Positions 6,613 to 14,909 of a DNA stretch of 53,280 nt are shown in pieces. Numbering within the stretch: position 1 is the stretch's first letter; every line of letters starts with the position of its first letter. The DNA comes from JBJHBP01 sp050485645 (GTDB taxonomy: Bacteria > Pseudomonadota > Gammaproteobacteria > Steroidobacterales > Rariloculaceae). The notes beneath the pieces are model-generated. The model was not told where the DNA came from, did no database searches, and worked only from the letters and a program-made list of their open reading frames with translations. The translations under genes and the position numbers were made by a program. The DNA lies in assembly GCA_050485645.1 (NCBI GenBank), contig JBJHBT010000027.1, positions 1-53,280 on the forward strand, written 5' to 3'.

Positions 6613-7581
6613 TCATGGCAGCGCAGGCTGTGCCGGCTGAATGAAGAGGCGGATGGTGTCGATCAGCTGCGCATGATGCCCCACCCACACATGCCCGCCA
6701 TCCGCGTAGCCGATGAACCGCGCCAGAGGAATGTGCGCCGCCGTGTAGCGCGCAACGTCGTAAGTGCCATAGCGGTCGTCCGCCGTGCTGATGGCCAGCG
6801 TCGGCACAACTATCGATTCCAGTGCGAAGCGTTCGATGCCGGCGAGCACGGCGCTGTCGTTGAGCAACCCCTGTCTGCGCACGCTGACGGGCAGGATTGT
6901 TCCAAGCAGCCTGGCGATACGTGCCTGCTCATCGGCGTCCGCCTGATCAACCAGCTCCGGATCCGTGGCCAGAATGGTCGCGATCATCGTGCGCGGCGCG
7001 AAGCGCAATGCAGCCCAGAACAGAAAGTCGAATCGCAGCGCCGTGCTGAACACGAGCTCGACGCCGGCAGGTGTGTGCACGGAGGGCGCATCGCCCCCGC
7101 GCGGCGCATACATGGCCGGTACCAGCAACACCAGCGCGGTGACGCGTTCAGGATGACGCAGTGCGAACAGCGTGGACGACGGAGCGCCGGCCGAGCCGCC
7201 GATGACCGCGGCGGAGTCGATGTCCAGCGCATCGAGCAGGCAGGCGTAGGCGTCGGCCTGTGCGGCAGCGGAAGCATCATCCGGCAGTGGTGTACGCAGA
7301 TAGCCGAAGCGCGAGACGGCAATCACACGAAAGCCGTGCCGTGCCAGATCACCGGCGAACTCAAGCCCCTGGTCGTAGCCTCCGCCTGAGCCGTGCACCA
7401 TCAGCACCGCGGGGCCGTCACCGGTCTGTGCGTACTCCAACGATCCGCAAGGTGTTCGGATGACAACGCCGGCGGCGGCCACGCGATCGCGGGCGCTGCG
7501 AATGTCGCGCTGGTAGGCAATCGCCAAGACGACCAGCAGAACGGCGATCAGGAACGCAACGATTCGCGGCCATCGTTTCAT
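6613..7581 (-). CDS. Membrane-anchored alpha/beta hydrolase
   Basis: 322 residues. An N-terminal hydrophobic helix (about residues 8-23, no clear signal-peptidase site) anchors the enzyme, probably facing the periplasm. The alpha/beta-hydrolase fold shows the oxyanion motif HGSGGGYDQG, the nucleophile elbow GGSAGAP (serine), a likely acid in STADDRYGTY and the catalytic histidine in DGGHVWVGH. The substrate is not evident; esterase, epoxide hydrolase or haloalkane-type activities are all possible, although the serine nucleophile disfavours the last two. The gene follows deaD by 70 bases on the same strand and may be co-transcribed with it. Confidence 0.85.
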   Translation of the reverse strand: MKRWPRIVAFLIAVLLVVLAIAYQRDIRSARDRVAAAGVVIRTPCGSLEYAQTGDGPAVLMVHGSGGGYDQGLEFAGDLARHGFRVIAVSRFGYLRTPLPDDASAAAQADAYACLLDALDIDSAAVIGGSAGAPSSTLFALRHPERVTALVLLVPAMYAPRGGDAPSVHTPAGVELVFSTALRFDFLFWAALRFAPRTMIATILATDPELVDQADADEQARIARLLGTILPVSVRRQGLLNDSAVLAGIERFALESIVVPTLAISTADDRYGTYDVARYTAAHIPLARFIGYADGGHVWVGHHAQLIDTIRLFIQPAQPALP

Positions 7582-7651
7582 CGCACCGTCCTGCGCATGG
7601 AATCGACCGATCTGCCCGAGGACGAGACGCGCCCGCTACTGCTCAGAGACG

Positions 7652-9652
7652 TTACCTGCCCTGTCCGCGATGTTTCTTCGGTCTGGACCTCGGATTGCCC
7701 GGTGCCTTCGGCTTCACTCCGATTCTGGGCCCGCCTCCGGGTCCGACTCCGGACTTTCCCGATCCCTTACCCCGGCCCTTGCCCTTGTCGGCGCCTGCAC
7801 GCACCTTGCTGGACCCGGCACCGGGCCCGGACTTCAGTGTCAGCCTGCGTTTGGGTTTGCGCTCCGCGCCGTCCGGGCCGGGCGCCGCAACGGGCGCGGC
7901 AACGGCCGCTGCATCGGCGTCGCCGGCCGGCTCATCACCAGGGCGGGAGATCGCCAGCTGCCGACCGCAGACCCAGACCTTCTTCAGATCGCGGAACACG
8001 TCGCGCGGCATACCCATCGGCAGATCCACGTGACTGTAGGTGTCTTCGATCGCGATATGCCCGATATACCGGCCATCGATGCCCGCTTCGTTGGCGATGG
8101 CGCCGACGATGTTGCCTGGCTGCACGCCATGCTCACGGCCGACCTCGATGCGGAAGCGCTCCATGTCCGCATCCGGCGGGCCCGACTGCCGCCCCCCGCG
8201 CCTGTCGCCGGCAGAGGCGTCGGCACGCTTGCGCGGGCGATGATCATCGCGATCGGACGCACGATCGCGCCCATAGCCGCCACGCCCATGCGCCGCGGAC
8301 GATTCCGGTTCGTGATGGCGCTCGTCGGCCTCCAGCAGCAGCGTCTGCTCGCCCAGTGACATCTTCGCCAGCGCCGCGGCAATTTCCAGCGGAGGCACAT
8401 TGTGTTCACGCTGGTACTGGTCGATCAGCCCCTCCATGAACGCCAGATCGCCGGATGCCAGCGTGTCGCTGATCTTCTGCTTGAAACCCGCGATGCGTTG
8501 ATTGTTGACCATTTCAACCGTGGGCAACCGCAGAAGATCCATTTTCTGCCGGGTGGCCCGCTCGATCGCGGCCAGCATGCGCCTTTCGCGCGGCGCGACG
8601 AACAGGATGGCTTCACCCTTGCGGCCGGCGCGGCCGGTGCGCCCGATGCGATGAATATACGCTTCCGGGTCGTAGGGAATATCGTAGTTCACGACGTGAC
8701 TGATGCGCTCAACGTCGAGGCCGCGCGCGGCCACGTCGGTGGCCACGACGATGTCCAGCGCGCCCTTCTTGAGGCGCTCGACGGTTTGCTCGCGCTGTTT
8801 CTGCTCCATGTCGCCGTTCAGCGCGGCAGCCGCATGACCTCGTGCTTCAAGCCGCTCCGCGAGCTCGGCGGTTGCCGTTTTCGTGCGCACGAAAACGATC
8901 ATGGCGTCGTACGGTTCCACTTCGAGGATGCGCGTCAGGGCATCCAGTTTGTGCAGCCCGCCAACGATCCAGTAGCGCTGATGCACCGTCTCGGCCGTGG
9001 CGGTCTTGGCGTGGATGGAAATCTGATGCGGCGTTTTCAGATGCCGGCGCGCGATGCGCTCGACCTCCCTGGGCATGGTCGCGGAGAACAGCGCCATCTG
9101 CCGCTCCGGGGGCGTCTGTTCGAGTATCCACTCCACTTCCTCGATAAAGCCCATACGCAGCATTTCGTCGGCTTCGTCGAGTACCAGTGCGCTCAGGTTG
9201 TCCAGCTTCAGACGCCCCTTGCGCATGTGATCCATGATGCGGCCGGGCGTGCCGACAACCACGTGCACGCCGCGCTCCAGCTGTCGGATCTGGCTGGAGT
9301 AGCCCTGGCCACCGTACACCGGCAGTACCTGAAAACCCGCAATCTCGGACGCGTAACGACGGAACGCTTCGGACACCTGTATGGCCAGTTCACGCGTGGG
9401 CGCGAGCGTGAGCACCTGGGGGCCTTTACGCTTCAGATCGATGCGCGCCAGCAGCGGCAGGGCGAAGGCGGCGGTCTTGCCGGTGCCGGTGGGTGCATGG
9501 CCGAGCAGGTCGAGTCCGGCCAGCAGCGGCGGGATCGCTTCAGACTGAATCGGCGACGGCGTTTCATATCCCACCTTCTCCAGGGCCGCGAGCAGGGTCG
9601 CTGGCAGATTCAGACTGGCAAAAGTGTTCGTTTCGGGCGATACGTCAGACAT
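7652..9652 (-). CDS. deaD: DEAD-box ATP-dependent RNA helicase DeaD/CsdA
   Basis: 666 residues from the ATG at 9652; a longer frame adds 16 unlikely residues. RecA domain 1 carries the Q motif YETPSPIQ (29-36), motif I APTGTGKT (53-60), motif II DEAD (159-162) and motif III SAT (190-192). Domain 2 ends with HRIGRTGRAGR (334-344). A low-complexity charged linker follows, then a DbpA-type RNA-binding domain (about 498-572), then a long Lys/Gly/Pro-rich basic tail. This is the architecture of DeaD, which unwinds rRNA and mRNA duplexes in large-subunit assembly and cold adaptation. All helicase motifs are intact. Confidence 0.95.
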   Translation of the reverse strand: MSDVSPETNTFASLNLPATLLAALEKVGYETPSPIQSEAIPPLLAGLDLLGHAPTGTGKTAAFALPLLARIDLKRKGPQVLTLAPTRELAIQVSEAFRRYASEIAGFQVLPVYGGQGYSSQIRQLERGVHVVVGTPGRIMDHMRKGRLKLDNLSALVLDEADEMLRMGFIEEVEWILEQTPPERQMALFSATMPREVERIARRHLKTPHQISIHAKTATAETVHQRYWIVGGLHKLDALTRILEVEPYDAMIVFVRTKTATAELAERLEARGHAAAALNGDMEQKQREQTVERLKKGALDIVVATDVAARGLDVERISHVVNYDIPYDPEAYIHRIGRTGRAGRKGEAILFVAPRERRMLAAIERATRQKMDLLRLPTVEMVNNQRIAGFKQKISDTLASGDLAFMEGLIDQYQREHNVPPLEIAAALAKMSLGEQTLLLEADERHHEPESSAAHGRGGYGRDRASDRDDHRPRKRADASAGDRRGGRQSGPPDADMERFRIEVGREHGVQPGNIVGAIANEAGIDGRYIGHIAIEDTYSHVDLPMGMPRDVFRDLKKVWVCGRQLAISRPGDEPAGDADAAAVAAPVAAPGPDGAERKPKRRLTLKSGPGAGSSKVRAGADKGKGRGKGSGKSGVGPGGGPRIGVKPKAPGNPRSRPKKHRGQGR

Positions 9653-9710
9653 GACTGATCTCGGAAATCCAGAGCCGTACAGGGAAGAACATTGACGCAA
9701 TACAGGGTCA

Positions 9711-9735
9711 CGCGCGCCGGGGCGTCGGGCGCGCG
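9711..9735. repeat. GC-rich hairpin between ybiT and deaD
   Basis: CGCGCGCC (9711-9718) pairs with GGCGCGCG (9728-9735) around a 9-base loop, 24 bases past the ybiT stop. There is no U-tract, so it may be a weak terminator or RNA-stabilising hairpin. Confidence 0.35.
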
Positions 9736-9758
9736 AGGAACGAATCGGTTACCCGCTC

Positions 9759-11369
9759 TCAGGCGACCCTGACGCCGCGCTTGCCGGTCTGCGCGGCCAG
9801 ATACTCGTCGTAGCTGCCCTTGAAGTCGCAGACCCCGTCGGGCGTCAGTTCAATGATACGCGTTGCCAGCGAAGAGACGAACTCCCGGTCATGGCTGATG
9901 AAGATCAGCGTGCCGGGGTAGTTGTCCAGCGCCAGATTCAGCGCCTCGATGGTCTCCATATCGAGATGGTTGGTCGGTTCGTCGAACACCATCACGTTGG
10001 GCTTCTGCAGAATAAGCTTGCCGAACAGCAGCCGGCTCTGCTCTCCGCCGGAGATCACATCAACGGTCTTGTCGCTCTGGTCGCGGGAAAACAGCATTCG
10101 GCCCAGCGTCGCACGCAGCAGCTGCTCGTCCGAGCCGGGCGGCTGCCACTGCGTGATCCAGTCGAACAGCGTCCGTCGCTCCTGGAAGTCGGCCGAGTGG
10201 TCCTGAGCGAAGTAGCCGATTCTTGCATTCTCCGCCCACTTCACCTTGCCGGCATCCGGTTCCAGGTCGCCGACCAGGCAGCGCACCAGCGTGGTCTTGC
10301 CGATGCCGTTGGGACCGATGATCGCGACCCGCGACCCCGCCTCGATGGTGAGATCCAGATCCGCGAAAAGTTCCAGGTCGTCGAAACGCTTGCTGATGCG
10401 CGTCGCCTCCACCGCGACGCGGCGCAACGGCTTGTCCTGCTCGAAACGGATATACGGACTCACGCGACTCGATGGCTTCACTTCGGTCAGCTCGATCTTC
10501 TCCAGCTGCCTCGCCCGCGACGTGGCCTGGCGCGCCTTCGAGGCGTTGGCCGAGAAACGGCTCACGAAGGCCTGAAGATCGGCCATCCTGGCCTTCTTCT
10601 TCGCATTCTCGGCCTGGATACGCTCCAGCACCTGCGTGGCGGCGATCATGTACTGATCGTAGTTGCCCGGAAACAGCCGCAGTTCGCCGTAGTCCAGATC
10701 GGCGATATCCGTGCACACGGTGTTCAGGAAATGGCGATCATGCGAAATAATCACCATGGTGGCCTGGCTGTTGCAAAGGTAATCCTCGAGCCAGCGGATC
10801 GTGTTGATATCGAGGTTGTTGGTGGGCTCGTCGAGCAGCAGCACATCGGGGTCGGAAAACAGCGCCTGCGCCAGCAGCACCCGCAGCTTGAAGCCCGGTG
10901 CGATCGCGCTCATCAGTCCCTCGTGCTGATCCGTCGGAATACCGATGCCCTCGAGCAATGAGGCGGCGTTGGCGTGCGCCGAGTAGCCATCGAGTTCGGC
11001 GAACTCAACCTCAACCTCCGCCACGCGCATGCCATCCTCATCGTTGAGGCTGGATTGCGCATACAGGCGATCGCGCTCACACATCAGCTGCCACAGCCGC
11101 TGGTGGCCCATGATGACGGTGTCGATCACGCGGCTGGTCTCGTAGGCGAACTGGTCCTGCCGCAGAACGCCGATACGCGCATTCGGATCCACCGACACGT
11201 TGCCGGACGTCGGTTCCAGCTCGCGCGACAGGATCTTCATGAAGGTCGACTTGCCCGACCCGTTGGCGCCTATCAGCCCGAAGCGGCGGCCGTTTCCGAA
11301 GCTCGCGGAAACGTTCTCAAACAACGGCTTGGCGCCGAACTGGATCGACAGGTTAGCGGTGGAAATCAA
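9759..11369 (-). CDS. ybiT: ABC-F subfamily ATPase YbiT
   Basis: 536 residues with two ABC cassettes in one chain and no membrane domain. Walker A copies are GANGSGKST (about 34-42) and GPNGIGKTT, and both Walker B/switch regions read DEPTNNLD and DEPTNHLD. The interdomain linker carries the ABC-F signature stretch SRFSANASKARQATSRARQ. Similarity to E. coli YbiT is strong over the whole length. ABC-F proteins bind the ribosomal E site and modulate translation; YbiT's precise role is not settled. The start is TTG, and its leucine falls exactly where E. coli YbiT has its initiating methionine. The next gene, deaD, is 106 bases downstream. Confidence 0.95.
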   Translation of the reverse strand: MISTANLSIQFGAKPLFENVSASFGNGRRFGLIGANGSGKSTFMKILSRELEPTSGNVSVDPNARIGVLRQDQFAYETSRVIDTVIMGHQRLWQLMCERDRLYAQSSLNDEDGMRVAEVEVEFAELDGYSAHANAASLLEGIGIPTDQHEGLMSAIAPGFKLRVLLAQALFSDPDVLLLDEPTNNLDINTIRWLEDYLCNSQATMVIISHDRHFLNTVCTDIADLDYGELRLFPGNYDQYMIAATQVLERIQAENAKKKARMADLQAFVSRFSANASKARQATSRARQLEKIELTEVKPSSRVSPYIRFEQDKPLRRVAVEATRISKRFDDLELFADLDLTIEAGSRVAIIGPNGIGKTTLVRCLVGDLEPDAGKVKWAENARIGYFAQDHSADFQERRTLFDWITQWQPPGSDEQLLRATLGRMLFSRDQSDKTVDVISGGEQSRLLFGKLILQKPNVMVFDEPTNHLDMETIEALNLALDNYPGTLIFISHDREFVSSLATRIIELTPDGVCDFKGSYDEYLAAQTGKRGVRVA

Positions 11370-11492
11370 TGCAATCGCCCCGGTTCATGAATTAAGGGTG
11401 GGGTGCGCGCTGCCTGGCGGGCGCCTGGCCGCGGCCGCGCCGAGCGCGGGGGCCGGCAGAGTAACAGAACTGCGCCCCGGATGCAGGCCGGC

Positions 11493-11522
11493 TTGCACCG
11501 ACGCGAGCTCACTCCTTAGACT
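11493..11522 (+). promoter_or_regulatory. Candidate promoter of rdgC
   Basis: TTGCAC (11493-11498) and TAGACT (11517-11522) are separated by 18 bases, placing a start near 11530, about 15 bases before the rdgC ATG. Confidence 0.4.
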
Positions 11523-11543
11523 GCTGCGCTTTTGGTCGGCCCG

Positions 11544-12425
11544 ATGTTCAGAAACATGCGATTCCTCAGGTTCACGAGCCCCTGGCCGGAATCTGAAGAG
11601 AAGCTCGACGAAGCCCTCAGCGCCGCCGGCTTCACGCCCTGCGGCCCTCTCACGGAAAAGACCTCGGGCTGGGAAGCGCCACTGGAGACCCCCGACGGGC
11701 GCCTGTGCCGCCGCGTGGCCGGTGCGGACCTGGTGCAGCTGCGCACCCAGAGCCGGCTGCTGCCGGCTTCGGCGGTCAATGAGGCGCTGGAAGCGCGCAT
11801 TGAGGAATTCCGCGAACGCATGGGCGAGCTCCCCGGCCCGCGCGAGAAGCGGCGCATGAAGCTGGAAACACGCGACAACCTGCTGCCGAAAGCGCTGCTG
11901 CGCTCGGACCGTACCCGGGGCCTGTTCCTGCTCAACGAGAACGTTCTGGCGATCGACGCCACATCGCCCGTCAGCATCGAGCGCTTCGCCGAGCTGCTGC
12001 GGCTTGCCATCGGCCGAATCGAAACGGCTCCGCTGGAGTACGATCGCCCCATCGGCGAACTGCTGACCCGTCTGTTTCTCGGTGATTCCCTCCCCGGCAT
12101 CGTCGTCGGCCGTGAATGCCGCATGCAGGATCCCGCCGACAGCAAGGCCAGTGTCCGCTTCGTCGACATGGATCTGGCGGACGCCACGGTTCGCCAGCAC
12201 GTGCGCGACGGCATGCGACTCACGCATCTGGGCATCGAGTTCAACAGCATCATGCGCTGCGTCATCGACGAGAACGGCGGAATCGGCAAGATCAAGCTGA
12301 TCGGCGTATCGGCGGAGGAAGCCGGCGACGAGGAGGATCCGCTGGCCCGCTTCGACGCGGAATTCACGCTGCTGACGGGTACGCTGCGACAGCTGCTTGC
12401 GACGCTGGGTCAGGTGCTGGGGTAG
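11544..12425 (+). CDS. rdgC: Recombination-associated protein RdgC
   Basis: 293 residues beginning MFRNMRFLRFTSPWP. The family hallmarks are present: KTSGWEAPL near residue 35, the central LPKALLRSDRTRGL-type stretch, and a C-terminal half with FVDMDLADATVRQHV and LTHLGIEF. RdgC forms a ring-shaped dimer that binds DNA without sequence preference and restrains RecA-mediated exchange. It is confined to beta- and gammaproteobacteria, which helps place the organism. ATG at 11544 is chosen over an in-frame TTG 12 bases upstream because it matches the family N-terminus. It is divergent from ybiT. Confidence 0.93.
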   Translation: MFRNMRFLRFTSPWPESEEKLDEALSAAGFTPCGPLTEKTSGWEAPLETPDGRLCRRVAGADLVQLRTQSRLLPASAVNEALEARIEEFRERMGELPGPREKRRMKLETRDNLLPKALLRSDRTRGLFLLNENVLAIDATSPVSIERFAELLRLAIGRIETAPLEYDRPIGELLTRLFLGDSLPGIVVGRECRMQDPADSKASVRFVDMDLADATVRQHVRDGMRLTHLGIEFNSIMRCVIDENGGIGKIKLIGVSAEEAGDEEDPLARFDAEFTLLTGTLRQLLATLGQVLG

Positions 12426-12558
12426 GCGTTCCCTGTCGCCGTGCCGACTCTGCGATTGCCTTGATGGCTTCGTCCGGACGAGTCACGTCCGGCTCGAGCG
12501 GCAACTCGATGAGCGCAGCCACGGCGACCCGATCGACTTCAGAAAAGGCACCCGCCCG

Positions 12559-13398
12559 TCACGGATTCTCCAGCACCAGCACACCGGCGCCGGTATTGGA
12601 AATCGGCGTGTGATAGTGCTTGTGCACAACGCGCGCATCGTCGGCCAGCGCACCACGCATGACCAGCCACATGATCACCTCAACGCCCTCGGTGCCGGCG
12701 TTGCGGATGATCTCGGATGTGCTTTGTGATGCCAGCCACTGCGGATCAGCGATCACACTTTCCATGGTCCTGAGGTCATAGTCGACATTGATCAGCCCGG
12801 CGCGTTCACCCTGCAGCTGATGCGACATGCCGCCGGTACCGAAAATCACGACCTTCAGGTCTTGCGGATACGACTCGATCGCCTTGCGCAGCGCCTTGCC
12901 CACCGTGTAGCAGCGTTGCGCGCCGGGGATCGGATGCTGCACGGTGTTCACAGCCAGCGGAATCGTACGCACCGGCCACTTTGGCAGGTGACGCCACATC
13001 AATGCCATCGGCACCGTGAAACCGTGGTCAACCAGCATTTCCTGACAGGTCGCGATGTCGATCTGCTGTTCGATCAGTGATTCGGCGATATGCCACGAAA
13101 ACGGTGCATCACCATCAAAACTGGACAGCGTCTTCAGCCCCCAGCCCTCGTCGTCGTTGGCGTAGTGATCGGCGCAGCCGAGTGCGAATGCGGGGATGTT
13201 GTTGAGAAAAAAGTTCAGGCCGTGGTCGTTGTAGACGACGACGGCGATATCGGGCTGCACGTCGGCCAGCCATTGCCTGACCGGCTCATAGCCATCAAAG
13301 AACCGCTTCCAGTAAGGTGTGTTCTCCAGCCCTTGCGTCATCGCGTTACCGATCGCGGGGATGTGCGAGGTGGTGACGCCACCGACGATCCTAGCCAT
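12559..13398 (-). CDS. ligB: Protocatechuate 4,5-dioxygenase beta subunit (LigB-type extradiol dioxygenase)
   Basis: 279 residues of the class III extradiol ring-cleavage family (LigB). Fe(II) ligands expected from the LigAB structure are seen as His12 (VTTSHIPAIG), His59 (YNDHGLNFF) and Glu240 (TEGVEVIMW). The catalytic histidine corresponds to His193 (GGMSHQLQG). It should cleave protocatechuate, gallate or a related catechol between carbons 4 and 5 when paired with the alpha subunit. It overlaps the ligA stop by eight bases, implying coupled translation. No ligC, ligI or other 4,5-cleavage pathway genes lie nearby. A gallate-type specificity cannot be excluded. Confidence 0.9.
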   Translation of the reverse strand: MARIVGGVTTSHIPAIGNAMTQGLENTPYWKRFFDGYEPVRQWLADVQPDIAVVVYNDHGLNFFLNNIPAFALGCADHYANDDEGWGLKTLSSFDGDAPFSWHIAESLIEQQIDIATCQEMLVDHGFTVPMALMWRHLPKWPVRTIPLAVNTVQHPIPGAQRCYTVGKALRKAIESYPQDLKVVIFGTGGMSHQLQGERAGLINVDYDLRTMESVIADPQWLASQSTSEIIRNAGTEGVEVIMWLVMRGALADDARVVHKHYHTPISNTGAGVLVLENP

Positions 13399-13792
13399 GC
13401 CAGTAACCCTCCCGTTGCTTCAGTCGGTCGATCAGCCCTTCGCCTTTGGCCGCCAGCGCCGCCTTGAAAGCTTCCGTCGTGATGCCCTGAAACGCGGCGC
13501 CCGCATCCTGCACCGTGAAGCCGCGCGGCACGGCCAGCTTGGCCAGATAGTAGATGTTCGCGCCCTGCCGCAGCAGCGTCAGAAAGTCGTCGGACAGCAA
13601 TGCCTGCTTCTGCGCCGGGGTGAGCCCGTAGCGGTCGGCATAGGCCGCCTTGTCGCGTGTGAACTGCTGGCGATTTTCCTCGCGATTGAACGAAAACAGC
13701 AGTTTGTTCAGCCCGTAAGCGGCATGCGCCGTCCTGCCGTCGAACACATAGGTGCCGGGGATCGAGTCGTAGTCGTGTGATGGCCAGACCAT
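13391..13792 (-). CDS. ligA: Protocatechuate 4,5-dioxygenase alpha subunit (LigA)
   Basis: 133 residues, all-helical LigA family. Recognised blocks are GTYVFDGRTAHAAYGLNKL, then NREENRQQF, then LTPAQKQALLSDDFLTLLRQ and GANIYYLAKLA. LigA caps the active site of LigB and is needed for activity. The ATG at 13792 follows CGGAGATT at good spacing. It is transcribed away from the AraC-type regulator gene, with which it shares the 13793-13988 intergenic region. Confidence 0.92.
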   Translation of the reverse strand: MVWPSHDYDSIPGTYVFDGRTAHAAYGLNKLLFSFNREENRQQFTRDKAAYADRYGLTPAQKQALLSDDFLTLLRQGANIYYLAKLAVPRGFTVQDAGAAFQGITTEAFKAALAAKGEGLIDRLKQREGYWHG

Positions 13793-13988
13793 GGCGGAAT
13801 CTCCGTGTGCCAGGCGGGGCGCCCTGCCAATCGCGCAACCATGCCGGGATGGGCCTGTTGCGGCCGATGCGGCTGGCCGGCACGCCTCGCAATAAATGAC
13901 ACTTTCCGCGATTCAATCCGCCGTTTACAGCGAATTTTCCGTTGGATAATGGTACTTTTCGCATGAAATGTCGAAGGAGGTCGGTGCC
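13793..13988. promoter_or_regulatory. Divergent ligA/araC-type regulator control region
   Basis: About 195 bases between divergent starts. On the plus strand an AT-rich run contains TTTACA and GATAAT 15 bases apart (13923-13949 area). On the minus strand TTGAAT lies upstream of a TTATTG-like element. Neither promoter is strong, as expected for activator-dependent expression. No clear AraC repeat pair was found by eye. Confidence 0.35.
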
Positions 13989-14876
13989 ATGAAGCGCTCT
14001 GGGGACCTTGCGGGTATTCCCACCGTCGCCTTCTACGGCGATGTCACCGAATGGTCCACGTCAGCGCTGCTGCACAGTGAACCGCTGATCGAGCGCAGCC
14101 GGGCGCACGCGTGGCGCATCCGTGCACATCGGCACAGCAATCTTGCGCAGCTGTTCTGGCTGGCGCGCGGTTCCGGCAGCGCTCGATTCGATGGCGAACC
14201 CTGCTCCCTGGCGGCGCCCTGCCTGGCGGTGGTGCCGGAGCTGTGCGTACACGAGTTCGAATGGGAGAAGGACTGCGACGGCTTCGCGTTGTCGCTTGCA
14301 ACGGCGCTGGTTCAGGACCTGCGCCGGCAGTTCGGTTCGCCGACAGGCCTGTTCAGCATGCCCGTGGTGCTGCCCGCGGACACAGACGGTGACTATGTGC
14401 AGGCGCTGTTTGCCCGCATCCAGGACGAGTACGTGCAGACACAGCCATACCGCGATGTCGTGCTCGACAGTCTCATCCGGGCACTGGCGGTTCGCGTGGC
14501 CAGAGGCACCGCGCCGGCACCGCGCGCGGAACGAATGAGTCGCGGCGCACGTCACTACCTGCGATTCACCGAACTGCTGGAAAACCGGCACCGTGCGGGC
14601 TGGTCGGTGGCTGACTATGCCAACCGGCTGGGCATTTCACCGGCGCATCTGAACGCGGTCTGCCGCCGCGCCGGCGGCGCATCGGCACTTCGGGTCATCC
14701 ACGACCGCGTGCTGCTTGCGGCGCGGCGGGAACTCGCCTACACCGACAGATCGATTGCCGATGTCGGCGCCGGACTCGGCTTTCAGGAACCGTCCTATTT
14801 CACCCGATTCTTCAAGCGCAACATGCGGATGACGCCGAAGCAGTACCGTCAGAGCACCGGCACCCAGACCGGTTGA
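13989..14876 (+). CDS. AraC-family transcriptional regulator (PobR/HpaA-like)
   Basis: 295 residues. The N-terminal half (about 15-150) is a cupin-like effector domain with IRAHRHSNLAQLFWLARGSG, resembling regulators of 4-hydroxybenzoate and hydroxyphenylacetate catabolism. The C-terminal ~100 residues contain two helix-turn-helix motifs, the second reading SIADVGAGLGFQEPSYFTRF, with the family ending RMTPKQYRQ. ATG at 13989 is preceded by AAGGAGG at eight bases; this decides the start over an upstream in-frame ATG. Its divergent placement suggests it activates ligAB in response to an aromatic acid; that is inference. Confidence 0.9.
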   Translation: MKRSGDLAGIPTVAFYGDVTEWSTSALLHSEPLIERSRAHAWRIRAHRHSNLAQLFWLARGSGSARFDGEPCSLAAPCLAVVPELCVHEFEWEKDCDGFALSLATALVQDLRRQFGSPTGLFSMPVVLPADTDGDYVQALFARIQDEYVQTQPYRDVVLDSLIRALAVRVARGTAPAPRAERMSRGARHYLRFTELLENRHRAGWSVADYANRLGISPAHLNAVCRRAGGASALRVIHDRVLLAARRELAYTDRSIADVGAGLGFQEPSYFTRFFKRNMRMTPKQYRQSTGTQTG

Positions 14877-14909
14877 AGGCCGCGCTGTCCGCGTCAACAG
14901 CAATGGCGG

